This document shows positions 43,891 through 52,395 of a DNA stretch of 64,000 nt, piece after piece. This DNA comes from a bacterium 1xD8-48 (GTDB lineage: Bacteria; Bacillota; Clostridia; Lachnospirales; Lachnospiraceae). How positions within the stretch are numbered: the first letter of the stretch is position 1; every line of letters starts with the position of its first letter. A program made the position numbers and the translations under genes. The DNA lies in assembly GCA_009917455.1 (NCBI GenBank), contig QZDS01000021.1:28801-92800 (forward strand), read 5' to 3'. Below the pieces are notes generated by a model. That model did no database searches. It was not told the DNA's origin and was given only the letters and a program-made list of their open reading frames with translations.

Positions 43891-44919
43891 ATGAAAACAA
43901 GCGGAAAAATAACTATCAGGGATATTGCCGTTTACTGCAATGTTTCTGTCGCAACTGTCTCCCGGGTGCTGAATGAAAATTATTATGTCACGCCGGAGAC
44001 CAAGCAGCGGGTCCAAAAGGCAATACAGCATTTCAATTATTCTCCCAACAATATTGCCCGAAGCCTGAAACTGAACAGAACCGGCATCATTGGCTACATC
44101 ACCTCGGATATATCAAACCACTACCATATCACCGTCGCCAAGGCTATTGAGGATGTCATCCGCCCCAACAACTACAATTTAATTGTCTGCAGCAGTAATA
44201 ACAGCAAAGAGGCGGAAGAAAAATACTTAAAATCTCTGGCCGGCATGCACGCGGACGCTCTGGTTCTCAACAGTTGGGGAAAAAATGATGCACTGATTCT
44301 GGAACTGAACCGGACAATCCCTATGGTTTTGGTTAACAGACGGCTGAGTACTCCCGGTTTTCATGGCGACCTGGCAGACTGCAACAACGTTCTCGGGATG
44401 TACCTTCTCACCAAAGAACTTATGAAATGCGGTCATAAACGAATTCTCCTGATTGAAGGTCCTTCTCATTTAAGTAATGTTCAGGAGCGTTTTGACGGAT
44501 TTCAGAAAGCAATGAAGGAAAACGGTATTGACATTGCGGAAAATTACCCTTACCGTCTGGAAGGGGATTTTTCCATTGAATCCGGTTTTCAGGCAGTAAA
44601 CTTCTGGCTGAGCCTCCCGGAAGAAAGCCGTCCCACCGCCATATTAGGAACCAACAATCTGACCACTTTAGGCGCAATGAAAGGAATTATCTACCATCAG
44701 TTAAATGTACCCGGACAGCTTTCCATTGCCGGCTTCAACTCCATCGAGCATTTGGAAATGATGCAGTTTCACCCCACTGTTGCCGCTTTTGACCCTTATA
44801 AAATCGGACATGCTGCCGGAATGGCTGTGTTAGAGCGTATACAGGATAACAGCCTTGAAAACAGAGAATATATTTTTGCCCCGGAAATCCGTCCCGGAAA
44901 CGCAATCCGCAGTCTTTAA
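43891..44919 (+). CDS. LacI-family repressor of the sugar/acyl-CoA regulon
   Basis: A 342-residue regulator. The LacI helix-turn-helix and hinge are clear: ITIRDIAVYCNVSVATVSRV near residues 7-26, then HFNYSPNNIARSL. The remainder is the periplasmic-binding-protein-like effector domain. Five GTAAACGTTTAC-type sites within 7 kb are the natural targets, and its central position suggests it controls the whole cluster in response to a sugar or pathway intermediate. Confidence 0.92.
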   Translation: MKTSGKITIRDIAVYCNVSVATVSRVLNENYYVTPETKQRVQKAIQHFNYSPNNIARSLKLNRTGIIGYITSDISNHYHITVAKAIEDVIRPNNYNLIVCSSNNSKEAEEKYLKSLAGMHADALVLNSWGKNDALILELNRTIPMVLVNRRLSTPGFHGDLADCNNVLGMYLLTKELMKCGHKRILLIEGPSHLSNVQERFDGFQKAMKENGIDIAENYPYRLEGDFSIESGFQAVNFWLSLPEESRPTAILGTNNLTTLGAMKGIIYHQLNVPGQLSIAGFNSIEHLEMMQFHPTVAAFDPYKIGHAAGMAVLERIQDNSLENREYIFAPEIRPGNAIRSL

Positions 44920-44933
44920 TACGGAAAATGTTG

Positions 44934-44962
44934 TTGAAAAGCTTTCTCTGATTTGATATACT
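44934..44962 (+). promoter_or_regulatory. Promoter of the PPC-domain gene
   Basis: TTGAAA (44934-44939) and TATACT (44957-44962) with a 17-base spacer. The LacI operator begins seven bases downstream of the -10, so a bound repressor would cover the start site. Confidence 0.75.
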
Positions 44963-44968
44963 TTTCAA

Positions 44969-44980
44969 GTAAACGTTTAC
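44969..44980 (+). promoter_or_regulatory. LacI operator 3, before the PPC-domain gene
   Basis: Perfect palindrome GTAAACGTTTAC located at the expected transcription start. Confidence 0.85.
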
Positions 44981-45027
44981 CTCATTTTTAAAAAGAATAG
45001 AATTCTAATTAAAAAGGAGGAAACAAC

Positions 45028-45462
45028 ATGAAATCTTTTACAACCAACAGTTACGGACGTACCATCATTATCCACCTTGGCAAAGGAGAAAAAATCCTGG
45101 AAAGCCTGACTGCGGAGCTTAAGCGCCTTGATGTCAGGTACGGAATGCTGGTATCCGCCATCGGCTCTCTGCGCAAAGCCTGTTTACATGTAATCACCAA
45201 TACGGAGGATATTTCTGTAAACAAATACATCACTATCGAAAAGCCCATTGAGCTTGGCGCCGCGCAGGGACTCATCATTGACGGCGAACCTCATTTTCAT
45301 ATCAACATCTCTGAGCCGGACGGCGTATATGCCGGTCACTTAGAGGAGGGATGTGAAGTTCAGTATCTTGCAGAATTTGCCATTGTGGAATTAAAAGACC
45401 TTGCTATCACCCGCAAGGCGGATGCTTTTGGTATTTCCTATATTGACGGAAAAGATTCCTAA
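45028..45462 (+). CDS. PPC (DUF296) domain protein
   Basis: A 144-residue single-domain PPC/DUF296 protein. GEPHFHINI and YAGHLEEGCEV hold histidines that form the metal site in prokaryotic members. Such proteins are often trimeric; their function is poorly known, and links to both DNA binding and small-molecule enzymology exist. AAGGAGG precedes the ATG. Direct LacI control suggests an enzymatic or sensing role in this pathway rather than a general DNA-binding role. Confidence 0.82.
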   Translation: MKSFTTNSYGRTIIIHLGKGEKILESLTAELKRLDVRYGMLVSAIGSLRKACLHVITNTEDISVNKYITIEKPIELGAAQGLIIDGEPHFHINISEPDGVYAGHLEEGCEVQYLAEFAIVELKDLAITRKADAFGISYIDGKDS

Positions 45463-45477
45463 ACACCTGAAAAAGAA

Positions 45478-45512
45478 CTGCCGCCTTATCGATTATACCC
45501 GTAAGGCGGCAG
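45478..45512. terminator. Terminator between convergent PPC and esterase genes
   Basis: CTGCCGCCTTA pairs perfectly with TAAGGCGGCAG; a CTCTCTTTTCC tract follows on the plus strand. Confidence 0.75.
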
Positions 45513-45523
45513 CTCTCTTTTCC

Positions 45524-46753
45524 TTAATTATCATTTTTCTTACATGTTCCCAGCCACTCCCATATGCTCACCGGTTCTCCGCCTGCCAAAACGGCGCTGC
45601 CGTCGAGCTCGGTATGGCATTCATCGTTAAAAACATGAACCCAGACCGCGTGGTTAAACATTCTGACCGGCCGTCCAAAAGCGTCCCTGTATCTTCCCGA
45701 CAAATCCTGCATGTACAGATAATAGGTGAAGTGAACATTCTGCGCACCGGCCGCCTTTAAGCGGTGATAGGTGGGAAGCGAGGTTTCACGCGGCGGTACA
45801 AGCTCGTCCGGCTTCGCATGGGCAAACCAGACTGGTATATGTTTGATGCTCTCCAGCATTTCATCTGTTATATTATGACTGTAAAATACTTCGCACACCG
45901 GAATGGCCGCCGCAAAAAAATCAGGATAATCAAACAGAAGGCGCATGGTCATAAAGCCGCCGTTAGACAGCCCTCCGACATAAATCCTGTTTCTGTCCAC
46001 CAGTCCCTCCCGCTGACGGATAAAATTGTCAATGCACTCCTTTACCGGTTCTACATAAATGCTCCGGTTGGATTTTCCAAGCTTTTCCACACCGTCGTCC
46101 ATCCAGACAGTGGGGCACTGAGGCACCAAAACCCACGCCTTTCCGCCAAAATATTTCTGAAAGGCAGGAGAAGAAATATTACAGGTCTTGTTGCTTCCAT
46201 ACGCAATTTTCGGGTCAGAACCTCCCTCGCCGGCGCCGTGCAGCCAGATAATCAGCGGTACTGCCTCCTTTACTTCCTCAGGTTCAAAATAACCGAATTT
46301 AAGCGCCTTTTCTTCCTCAGGCTCCTCCTGTTTCCACCCCTTAAGCTGCGGACAGATTTCTCCGACACATTCGTCAAAAACAAAACCGGATTTCTCGGGC
46401 TGTCCGCCCAATGTATGTAAAAGCGTAACTCTATATGCATTATCAATAAAACGGCTCTGCAAAACATCACCCTCTATCCGTTTGCCAGGGGCCTCCTCCG
46501 CCAGTTCAATGGCAGCCAGATTAGATACCGCCTTTTTATTTCCGGCAGCGTCGCAGGGATAGACGGCCAAAGCTTTCTGATAACCCTTGCAGATGCTCTC
46601 TTCTCCGGTTACGCTATCCCGCCGTCCCACATAAATATTAAATGACTGTTCCGAGATTTCTGCACACCGCACCTCACAGGGCATATGCAAAATCAGCTTT
46701 GATACATATGGCCCCATATCTTCAATTGATGTGACAATCTGATACTTCTCCAA
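45524..46753 (-). CDS. Alpha/beta-hydrolase, esterase/depolymerase-like
   Basis: A 409-residue protein with an N-terminal beta domain (~150 residues) and an alpha/beta-hydrolase domain. IIWLHGAGEGG gives the oxyanion region, GGLSNGGFMT the nucleophile elbow, HAKPDELVPP the acid region, and a late His (NDECH) may complete the triad. It resembles feruloyl or acetyl esterases and PHB-depolymerase-like enzymes acting on plant or modified glycans. There is no signal peptide, so an imported substrate is likely. The start is a TTG behind GGGGGGA. Its place in the regulon suggests that the sugar arrives esterified or lactonised. Confidence 0.8.
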   Translation of the reverse strand: MEKYQIVTSIEDMGPYVSKLILHMPCEVRCAEISEQSFNIYVGRRDSVTGEESICKGYQKALAVYPCDAAGNKKAVSNLAAIELAEEAPGKRIEGDVLQSRFIDNAYRVTLLHTLGGQPEKSGFVFDECVGEICPQLKGWKQEEPEEEKALKFGYFEPEEVKEAVPLIIWLHGAGEGGSDPKIAYGSNKTCNISSPAFQKYFGGKAWVLVPQCPTVWMDDGVEKLGKSNRSIYVEPVKECIDNFIRQREGLVDRNRIYVGGLSNGGFMTMRLLFDYPDFFAAAIPVCEVFYSHNITDEMLESIKHIPVWFAHAKPDELVPPRETSLPTYHRLKAAGAQNVHFTYYLYMQDLSGRYRDAFGRPVRMFNHAVWVHVFNDECHTELDGSAVLAGGEPVSIWEWLGTCKKNDN

Positions 46754-46848
46754 TACAAGTCCCCCCTTCGTAATTGCTGTGCATGATATGCTTCCTATTT
46801 TACCATACCCGGGGTCCTCTTACCAGTATCACCGGAACACAAACACGT

Positions 46849-47694
46849 TTACCCTTTAATACTTCCCGCCGTAATTCCCTCCACAAGATAATTCTGGAAA
46901 ATAACAAACATCAGGAACAGGGGAACCAGCGACAAAATCGACATGGCAAACAGCCCTCCCCAGGAGCTGTGCCCCATGGAATCCACAAACTGCCGCAGGG
47001 CAATCGATACCGTATATCTGTGCACATTGTTGATGTAAATCATCTGGCTGAAAAAGTCATTCCATGTCCAGAGAAAAGTAAAAATAGAAGTTGTCACAAT
47101 CGCCGGAACGGAGAGCGGAATCACAATCCGTATAAACATATGAAAAGGCCCGCAGCCGTCCACAATTGCCGCCTCGTCAATTTCTCCTGGAAGTCCCCGC
47201 ATAAACTGCGTCATAAGAAAAATGAAAAAACCGTCCGTTGCCAGAAATTTCGGCACAATCAGCGGAAGATAGGTGTTTACCCACCCAAAGCTGTTATACA
47301 TAATATACTGTGGAATCAGCTTCACATGCATCGGAAGCATCAAAGTCCCCATCATAATCATAAACCAGAAATTTTTCAACGGAAATTTCAGCTTTGCAAA
47401 AGCATAGGCCGCAAGGGAGCAGGAAACAATATTTCCAATCACACAGCAAAATACCAGCAAAAAGGAATTGAAAAAGAACTTCCCATAGGTTACTCCAGAC
47501 AGCCCTTTAAAGCCGCTGATATAATTTTCAATCGTCCATGTCCGGGGCAGTAACGAACCCCCTTTAAAAATCCCCACATTCGGCTTGAAGGAAGAAAAAA
47601 GCATCCAAATCAACGGATAAAGCATACACACGCCAAAGGCAATTAGAAAAAGATGATACATTGCTTCAAATAGTTTTCTATGTCTGTATCTCAT
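46849..47694 (-). CDS. Carbohydrate ABC transporter permease, MalG type
   Basis: A 281-residue permease with six hydrophobic helices. The EAA loop is LPGEIDEAAIVDGCGPFHMF, which contacts the ATPase. The ATG at 47694 is chosen because GGGAGG lies five bases upstream; an earlier GTG at 47718 would overlap the partner gene. It pairs with the MalF-type permease directly upstream. Confidence 0.92.
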   Translation of the reverse strand: MRYRHRKLFEAMYHLFLIAFGVCMLYPLIWMLFSSFKPNVGIFKGGSLLPRTWTIENYISGFKGLSGVTYGKFFFNSFLLVFCCVIGNIVSCSLAAYAFAKLKFPLKNFWFMIMMGTLMLPMHVKLIPQYIMYNSFGWVNTYLPLIVPKFLATDGFFIFLMTQFMRGLPGEIDEAAIVDGCGPFHMFIRIVIPLSVPAIVTTSIFTFLWTWNDFFSQMIYINNVHRYTVSIALRQFVDSMGHSSWGGLFAMSILSLVPLFLMFVIFQNYLVEGITAGSIKG

Positions 47695-47714
47695 ACTGTA
47701 CCTCCCTGTTTTTA

Positions 47715-48608
47715 TCACTCATAAAACACCCATTTTTTTGCACTTAAGAATAAAAGTCCGGTAAATGTGGCAATAAGTAAAAGCAGAATCCACGCCATGG
47801 CCGCCGCATACCCCATCTGGAAGTTTCCAAACGCCTTAATGTAAAGATACAGAGAATAAAACAGTGTGGAATTAACCGGCGCCCCCGTACCGTTACTGAT
47901 AATATAAGCGGGTGTAAAGCTCTGAAATGCATTTATGAACGCCATCACCACATTAAAAAATACCATTGGCGTCAGCAAAGGAAGGGTAATACTGAAGAAC
48001 TGCCGTATTTTACCCGCCCCGTCAATGCGGGAAGCCTCATAATAATCCTCCGGAATCTGTTTAAGAGACGCCAGAAAAATAACCATAGAAGAACCAAACT
48101 GCCAGACGGCCAGAACAATCAGCGTATTTAATGCTGTCTCCGGCGTTGCTATCCAGTTAATACCTTCAATCCCGAAAACTGCCAATATCTGATTAAACAG
48201 ACCTTCCTTGTTAAAAAGCTGTTTCCATAAAATGGAAACCGCTACGCTTCCGCCGAAAAGAGAAGGAAGATAATAAACCGCCCGATACACCTTAATTCCC
48301 CGTCTGTTCTTTTTCAGCATAAGAGCAATCAGCAGCGCGAATACCAATTGCAACGGAACCCCCACAAACACATACTTAATTGTGACCTCCAGACTTGTCC
48401 GAAATTTGGGGTCGGCAAACAGCTTTGCATAATTCTGCAGCCCCGCAAACTGCGGGGGCGTTAACATATCATAGTTGCACAGGGAATAGAATAAAGAAGC
48501 AGCCATAGGGAACGCCGTCAGCCCGAAAAAGCCAATAAGCCAGGGCAGAAGAAAAATGTAACCCGTAAAATCTTTCGCCCGCAGCCTTTTTTTCTGTCTT
48601 TTTTTCAT
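47715..48608 (-). CDS. Carbohydrate ABC transporter permease, MalF type
   Basis: A 297-residue permease with six hydrophobic helices and an EAA loop IPEDYYEASRIDGAGKIRQF. AAAGGAGG precedes the ATG. With the MalG-type partner and the lipoprotein at 41365 it forms one sugar importer (CUT1 class), which implies uptake of an oligosaccharide or glycoside. Confidence 0.92.
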   Translation of the reverse strand: MKKRQKKRLRAKDFTGYIFLLPWLIGFFGLTAFPMAASLFYSLCNYDMLTPPQFAGLQNYAKLFADPKFRTSLEVTIKYVFVGVPLQLVFALLIALMLKKNRRGIKVYRAVYYLPSLFGGSVAVSILWKQLFNKEGLFNQILAVFGIEGINWIATPETALNTLIVLAVWQFGSSMVIFLASLKQIPEDYYEASRIDGAGKIRQFFSITLPLLTPMVFFNVVMAFINAFQSFTPAYIISNGTGAPVNSTLFYSLYLYIKAFGNFQMGYAAAMAWILLLLIATFTGLLFLSAKKWVFYE

Positions 48609-48629
48609 AAGTACGCATACCTCCTTTAA

Positions 48630-48641
48630 GAAAACGTTTAC
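48630..48641 (-). promoter_or_regulatory. LacI operator 4, before the permease operon
   Basis: GAAAACGTTTAC, one mismatch from the palindrome. On the minus strand it follows a TATAAA -10-like box by six bases and ends just before the ribosome binding site. Confidence 0.75.
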
Positions 48642-48699
48642 TTGAACTTTATACCTTCACTTATATATAAGTATTGTATATTTTTCATTCTTTTTCTTC

Positions 48700-49548
48700 T
48701 CATATTTTGTCTAATATGTTACTTTTTTGGTCATATATCCTTTTTCTGTATTCTGTAGGGCTCACCTCGCAGAAGCTTTTGAACACCCGGTTAAAGGACT
48801 GAATACTGGAAAATCCTGTAATATAGGCAATTTCCGTGACTGGAGCGTCCGATAGCCGCAGCATCTGCTTTGCCTTCTCAATCCGCTCATTATTCAGATA
48901 TTCCAGAAAATTCATGTTGGTTTTCTTTTTGATATATTTGGAGCAATAGCTTTCCGAAAATCCCAGGTGTACTGCAACGTCCGACAATGTAATTTTATCC
49001 TGCAGATGCTCCCTGATATATTCAATCATCTTATCCATGCACTCGGAATCATTATTTCTTCTCACCGAAGCCCTTTCCGAAATCAAAAACTGGTTTTGGT
49101 AAAGATAAATTAAAAGCTCCAGAGATTTCCCTATCAGAATACTCTCAACAAAAACTTCCTCTTCTATTTCAAAAACGGTCTGGATTTCCTCAATTATAAC
49201 GGAAATCCGCGGATTCTCCCTGATGTGCAGGACATCCGAAAGAAATACTGTGTATACATGCTTCACTTCAACGCTGAAACATTTAAGAAATTCCTCCGTC
49301 AGCCTGACAACACAGATTTTATTAAACTCGCTGGGCTCGACATAGTAGTGCACTGCTCCCGGACTGATAAAAAACGTCTCCCCGGAAATAACCTCATAAT
49401 TAACGCCGTCCACATTGACATATGTTGTTCCCGCCATCACATACAATATTTCATATTCATTGTGCCAGTGCTTTTTCGCAAGATAATCATTGCGCACTGC
49501 AACACTCCAGTTTTTCCCCATCTTTTCATATCTGACTTTATGATTCAT
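48700..49548 (-). CDS. AraC-family regulator with cupin sensor domain
   Basis: A 282-residue protein. The N-terminal cupin (HWHNEYEILYVMAG, ISPGAVHYYVEP) binds a small molecule, and the C-terminal AraC domain has both helix-turn-helix motifs (ITLSDVAVHLGFSESYCSKY and VTEIAYITGFSSIQSFNRVFK). It lies between the permease operon and the divergent dehydratase gene, so it may activate one or both, next to LacI repression. Confidence 0.9.
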   Translation of the reverse strand: MNHKVRYEKMGKNWSVAVRNDYLAKKHWHNEYEILYVMAGTTYVNVDGVNYEVISGETFFISPGAVHYYVEPSEFNKICVVRLTEEFLKCFSVEVKHVYTVFLSDVLHIRENPRISVIIEEIQTVFEIEEEVFVESILIGKSLELLIYLYQNQFLISERASVRRNNDSECMDKMIEYIREHLQDKITLSDVAVHLGFSESYCSKYIKKKTNMNFLEYLNNERIEKAKQMLRLSDAPVTEIAYITGFSSIQSFNRVFKSFCEVSPTEYRKRIYDQKSNILDKI

Positions 49549-49651
49549 GCCTTCCTCTGTTTTATTTCACATTCTCTGTTAAAACTATGTCCAAAAATGA
49601 GTAGCTTATTCTCTTTCATCTGACGTAAACTTAAAGAAGGAAACTCTTCAA

Positions 49652-49663
49652 GTAAACGTTTAC
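49652..49663. promoter_or_regulatory. LacI operator 5, before the dehydratase gene
   Basis: Perfect palindrome GTAAACGTTTAC, 42 bases upstream of the dehydratase start, in the divergent region shared with the AraC gene. Confidence 0.85.
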
Positions 49664-49705
49664 CAAAATAAATATAACACATGGAAGAAAGGTTGCGCAA
49701 GCATT

Positions 49706-51148
49706 ATGATGACAGGCGAACAATACATCGAAAGCATTCACAGCATGAAAATGCGTATATTTTGTATGGGCGAAGAGCTTGAAACCGCTGTCGGACATCC
49801 GATTCTTCAGCCTTCCCTTAATTCTGTTAAAATGACCTACGAGCTGGCCGAAGACCCCAAATACCATGAGCTGGCCACCGCCGTCTCCCATTTAACCGGT
49901 CATAAAATCAACCGCTTTACCCATATTCACGAAAGCTGCGACGACCTGGTTAAAAAAGTAAAACTCCAGCGGGTTTTAGGCCAGAAAACCGCGTCCTGCT
50001 TTCAGCGCTGTGTAGGATTGGACGCCATAAACGCAGTTTACAGCACGACCTACGATATTGATAAAAAATACGGGACGGAATATTTTGAACGTTTTAAGAA
50101 ATTTCTGATTTACTGTCAGGGAAAGGACCTCACCGTGGACGGCGCTATGACAGACCCGAAAGGTAACAGGAAGCTTCCCCCTCATCTGCAGGATGACCCT
50201 GACCTGTACCTTCGCATAGTGGAAAGACGTCCTGACGGCGTAATCGTCCGGGGCGCCAAAGCGCATCAAACCGGAATCTGCAATTCTCACGAGGTTCTGG
50301 TTATGCCCACTATCGCCTTAAGTGATGAGGACAAAGACTATGCCGTCTCATTTGCCGTTCCTACAGACAGCGAAGGAATTGTTATGATTATCGGCCGTCA
50401 GAGCTGCGATACCAGAAAGCTGGAGGGTTCCTGCCAGGATACGGGCAACTGCAGATTCGGCGGCGTGGAAGCGCTCACTGTTTTTAATGATGTCTTTGTT
50501 CCCAATGAAAGAATTTTTATGAACGGAGAGGCCAGATACGCCGGTCTTTTGGTGGAACGCTTTGCCGGATATCACCGCCAGAGTTATGGCGGATGCAAGG
50601 TAGGCGTGGGGGATGTCCTGATTGGCGCAGCAGCCCTTGCGGCAGAATCAAACGGCGTGGAAAACACCTCCCATATAAAAGACAAATTAATTGAAATGAC
50701 ACACTTAAATGAAACCATGTACGCCTGCGGCATTGCCTGCTCCTGCCAGGGACACCCCACGCCAAGCGGAAACTATGACATTGACACACTGCTCGCCAAT
50801 GTCTGCAAACAGAACGTAACCCGTATACCCTACGAAATCGCAAGGCTTTCTCAGGACATCGCCGGCGGACTGATGGTGACGGCTCCATCCGAAAAGGATT
50901 GTACCAATCCCACAGCCGGACCATTGATTGAAAAATATCTCTCCGCTGCTTCCTCCTTTACCACAAAAGAGAGAATCAAAATCCTGCGTCTGATTGAAAA
51001 TCTCACGATGGGAACCGCAGCCGTTGGATATCTGACCGAATCCATGCACGGAGCCGGCAGCCCTCAGGCCCAGCGGATAATGATTGCCAGACAGGGGAAA
51101 CTGGAACATAAAAAACTGCTTGCGAAAGAAATCCTGGGGATTGAATGA
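49706..51148 (+). CDS. abfD: 4-hydroxybutyryl-CoA dehydratase/vinylacetyl-CoA isomerase homologue
   Basis: A 480-residue flavin/iron-sulfur enzyme, close to full-length AbfD of Clostridium aminobutyricum. The [4Fe-4S] ligands known for AbfD are conserved: Cys98 and Cys102 in ASCFQRCVG, and His290 and Cys297 in GYHRQSYGGC. AbfD uses a ketyl-radical mechanism to turn 4-hydroxybutyryl-CoA into crotonyl-CoA. It lies outside any aminobutyrate or succinate cluster and is controlled by the LacI operator, so it may act on a sugar-derived 4-hydroxyacyl-CoA. The product fits the MaoC and Hbd-like enzymes. Its stop overlaps a terminator. Confidence 0.92.
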   Translation: MMTGEQYIESIHSMKMRIFCMGEELETAVGHPILQPSLNSVKMTYELAEDPKYHELATAVSHLTGHKINRFTHIHESCDDLVKKVKLQRVLGQKTASCFQRCVGLDAINAVYSTTYDIDKKYGTEYFERFKKFLIYCQGKDLTVDGAMTDPKGNRKLPPHLQDDPDLYLRIVERRPDGVIVRGAKAHQTGICNSHEVLVMPTIALSDEDKDYAVSFAVPTDSEGIVMIIGRQSCDTRKLEGSCQDTGNCRFGGVEALTVFNDVFVPNERIFMNGEARYAGLLVERFAGYHRQSYGGCKVGVGDVLIGAAALAAESNGVENTSHIKDKLIEMTHLNETMYACGIACSCQGHPTPSGNYDIDTLLANVCKQNVTRIPYEIARLSQDIAGGLMVTAPSEKDCTNPTAGPLIEKYLSAASSFTTKERIKILRLIENLTMGTAAVGYLTESMHGAGSPQAQRIMIARQGKLEHKKLLAKEILGIE

Positions 51149-51166
51149 GATTATTTCTCATTCAAT
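51140..51166. terminator. Terminator palindrome shared by convergent stop codons
   Basis: ATTGAATGAGA and TCTCATTCAAT form a perfect 11-bp inverted repeat with a TTATT loop. The TGA stops of the dehydratase (51146-51148) and of the MFS gene (51162-51164) are both inside the stem. Confidence 0.7.
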
Positions 51167-52376
51167 TCCCTGTCCTCTCCGCCCCGCCGTCATACCGCCG
51201 CGTCATCGCCATACACAATCCCCCCGCCAGTACCATCAATAATCCCGATGCCCAAAACCAGCATTCAACACCGGCTGCTTCGCTGACCGGCCCGGCAATC
51301 AGCAGCCCGAAAGGCGTCGCCAGCGTCATGGCTGTCGTCAGCATGGAAAAAACCTTTCCCATCATTTCCGGCGCCACCGTTTCCTGTATATACGCCATCA
51401 GCGGAACATTGAAGAACGTTCCCGACGCTCCCATGAAAAAGCAGCAGACCACAAAACCCCAGAATCCGCCGGCCGGAAGAATGCCGCCGGCCGCCGCTGC
51501 CGCTCCCAGCACGATTATGGACAGGGAAATCATTAAAAACCTCTTCCTGGAGCCTCCCCACACACCGATTAAAAAGGACGAGACAAGAAGCCCGCCGGAA
51601 AAAACAAATTCAACAACGGCATTATGCCATGCGCCGCCGGCGTAATGTACCCGAACCAGCAACGGAAACAGAGAGCCAAGGGGCATATACAGAATGCTGG
51701 AAAAAATAATAGGGAAAAACGCGGCTCGAAGCGGTTTGTTACTCCACATTGCGGCAAGACCCTTTTTTACGTCTTCCAGTATATGGACTTTCCCGGCGCT
51801 TTGGGGAATATCCGGTATGGCAACCGTCAAAAGGCACCCAATGGCAAAAACCGCTCCTATGATATCAACCAGCATAATGGCTGCAATCGGCAAAACCGCC
51901 ATGAGGCCCGCGCCCAGGGCAGGTCCCAGCATCGTGGAAACGGAGACTATCAGATTGCCCCAGCCTCCTGCCTTTGTAAGCATCTCCACAGGAACAAACA
52001 TAGGTATAGCCGCCTGCATCGCCGGCGAGTGAAAGGTATTTCCCAGTCCCCTGATAAAAAGTATGAGGTAAATAAACCACACATCAGGCGCTCCAGTCAT
52101 TAAAAAAGCAATCCCAAGTACCGCGCCTGATGCGGCCACCAGCCCGTCGGCGGCAATCATAACCGTTCTTCGGTTATAACGGTCAATCCATACTCCGGCA
52201 AAAGGGCCCAATAAGATGTTTGGCAGAAAGGAGGCCGCCGTTGCCAGCGTAAGCGTAATCGCCGATTCCTTCTGTACGGTCAGCCACCAGATAACGGCAA
52301 ACTGTGCGGCGGCGGACCCCAGCAGAGAAAATGCCTGCCCTGTATAAATTGTGATAAATTTATTTTTCCAGTTCAA
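51162..52376 (-). CDS. MFS transporter, macrolide-efflux-like
   Basis: A 404-residue protein with twelve predicted helices. SLLGSAAAQFAVIWWLT and GPFAGVWIDRYNRRTVMI match the Mef/MFS_3 efflux group. The start is a TTG at 52376 behind GGGAGG. A remnant of an XRE regulator lies just upstream on the same strand. It lies outside the LacI regulon and is probably a drug pump. Confidence 0.88.
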   Translation of the reverse strand: MNWKNKFITIYTGQAFSLLGSAAAQFAVIWWLTVQKESAITLTLATAASFLPNILLGPFAGVWIDRYNRRTVMIAADGLVAASGAVLGIAFLMTGAPDVWFIYLILFIRGLGNTFHSPAMQAAIPMFVPVEMLTKAGGWGNLIVSVSTMLGPALGAGLMAVLPIAAIMLVDIIGAVFAIGCLLTVAIPDIPQSAGKVHILEDVKKGLAAMWSNKPLRAAFFPIIFSSILYMPLGSLFPLLVRVHYAGGAWHNAVVEFVFSGGLLVSSFLIGVWGGSRKRFLMISLSIIVLGAAAAAGGILPAGGFWGFVVCCFFMGASGTFFNVPLMAYIQETVAPEMMGKVFSMLTTAMTLATPFGLLIAGPVSEAAGVECWFWASGLLMVLAGGLCMAMTRRYDGGAERTGN

Positions 52377-52395
52377 TTTGATTCCCTCCCTGATT

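Noticed and set aside
46842..46855. Sixth LacI-like site (ACACGTTTAC)
   Set aside because: Only one half-site matches, and it overlaps the permease stop codon rather than a promoter.
46774..47553. 259-codon plus-strand frame rich in His, Asn and Lys
   Set aside because: Antisense to the MalG-type permease gene; composition is that of a reversed membrane protein.
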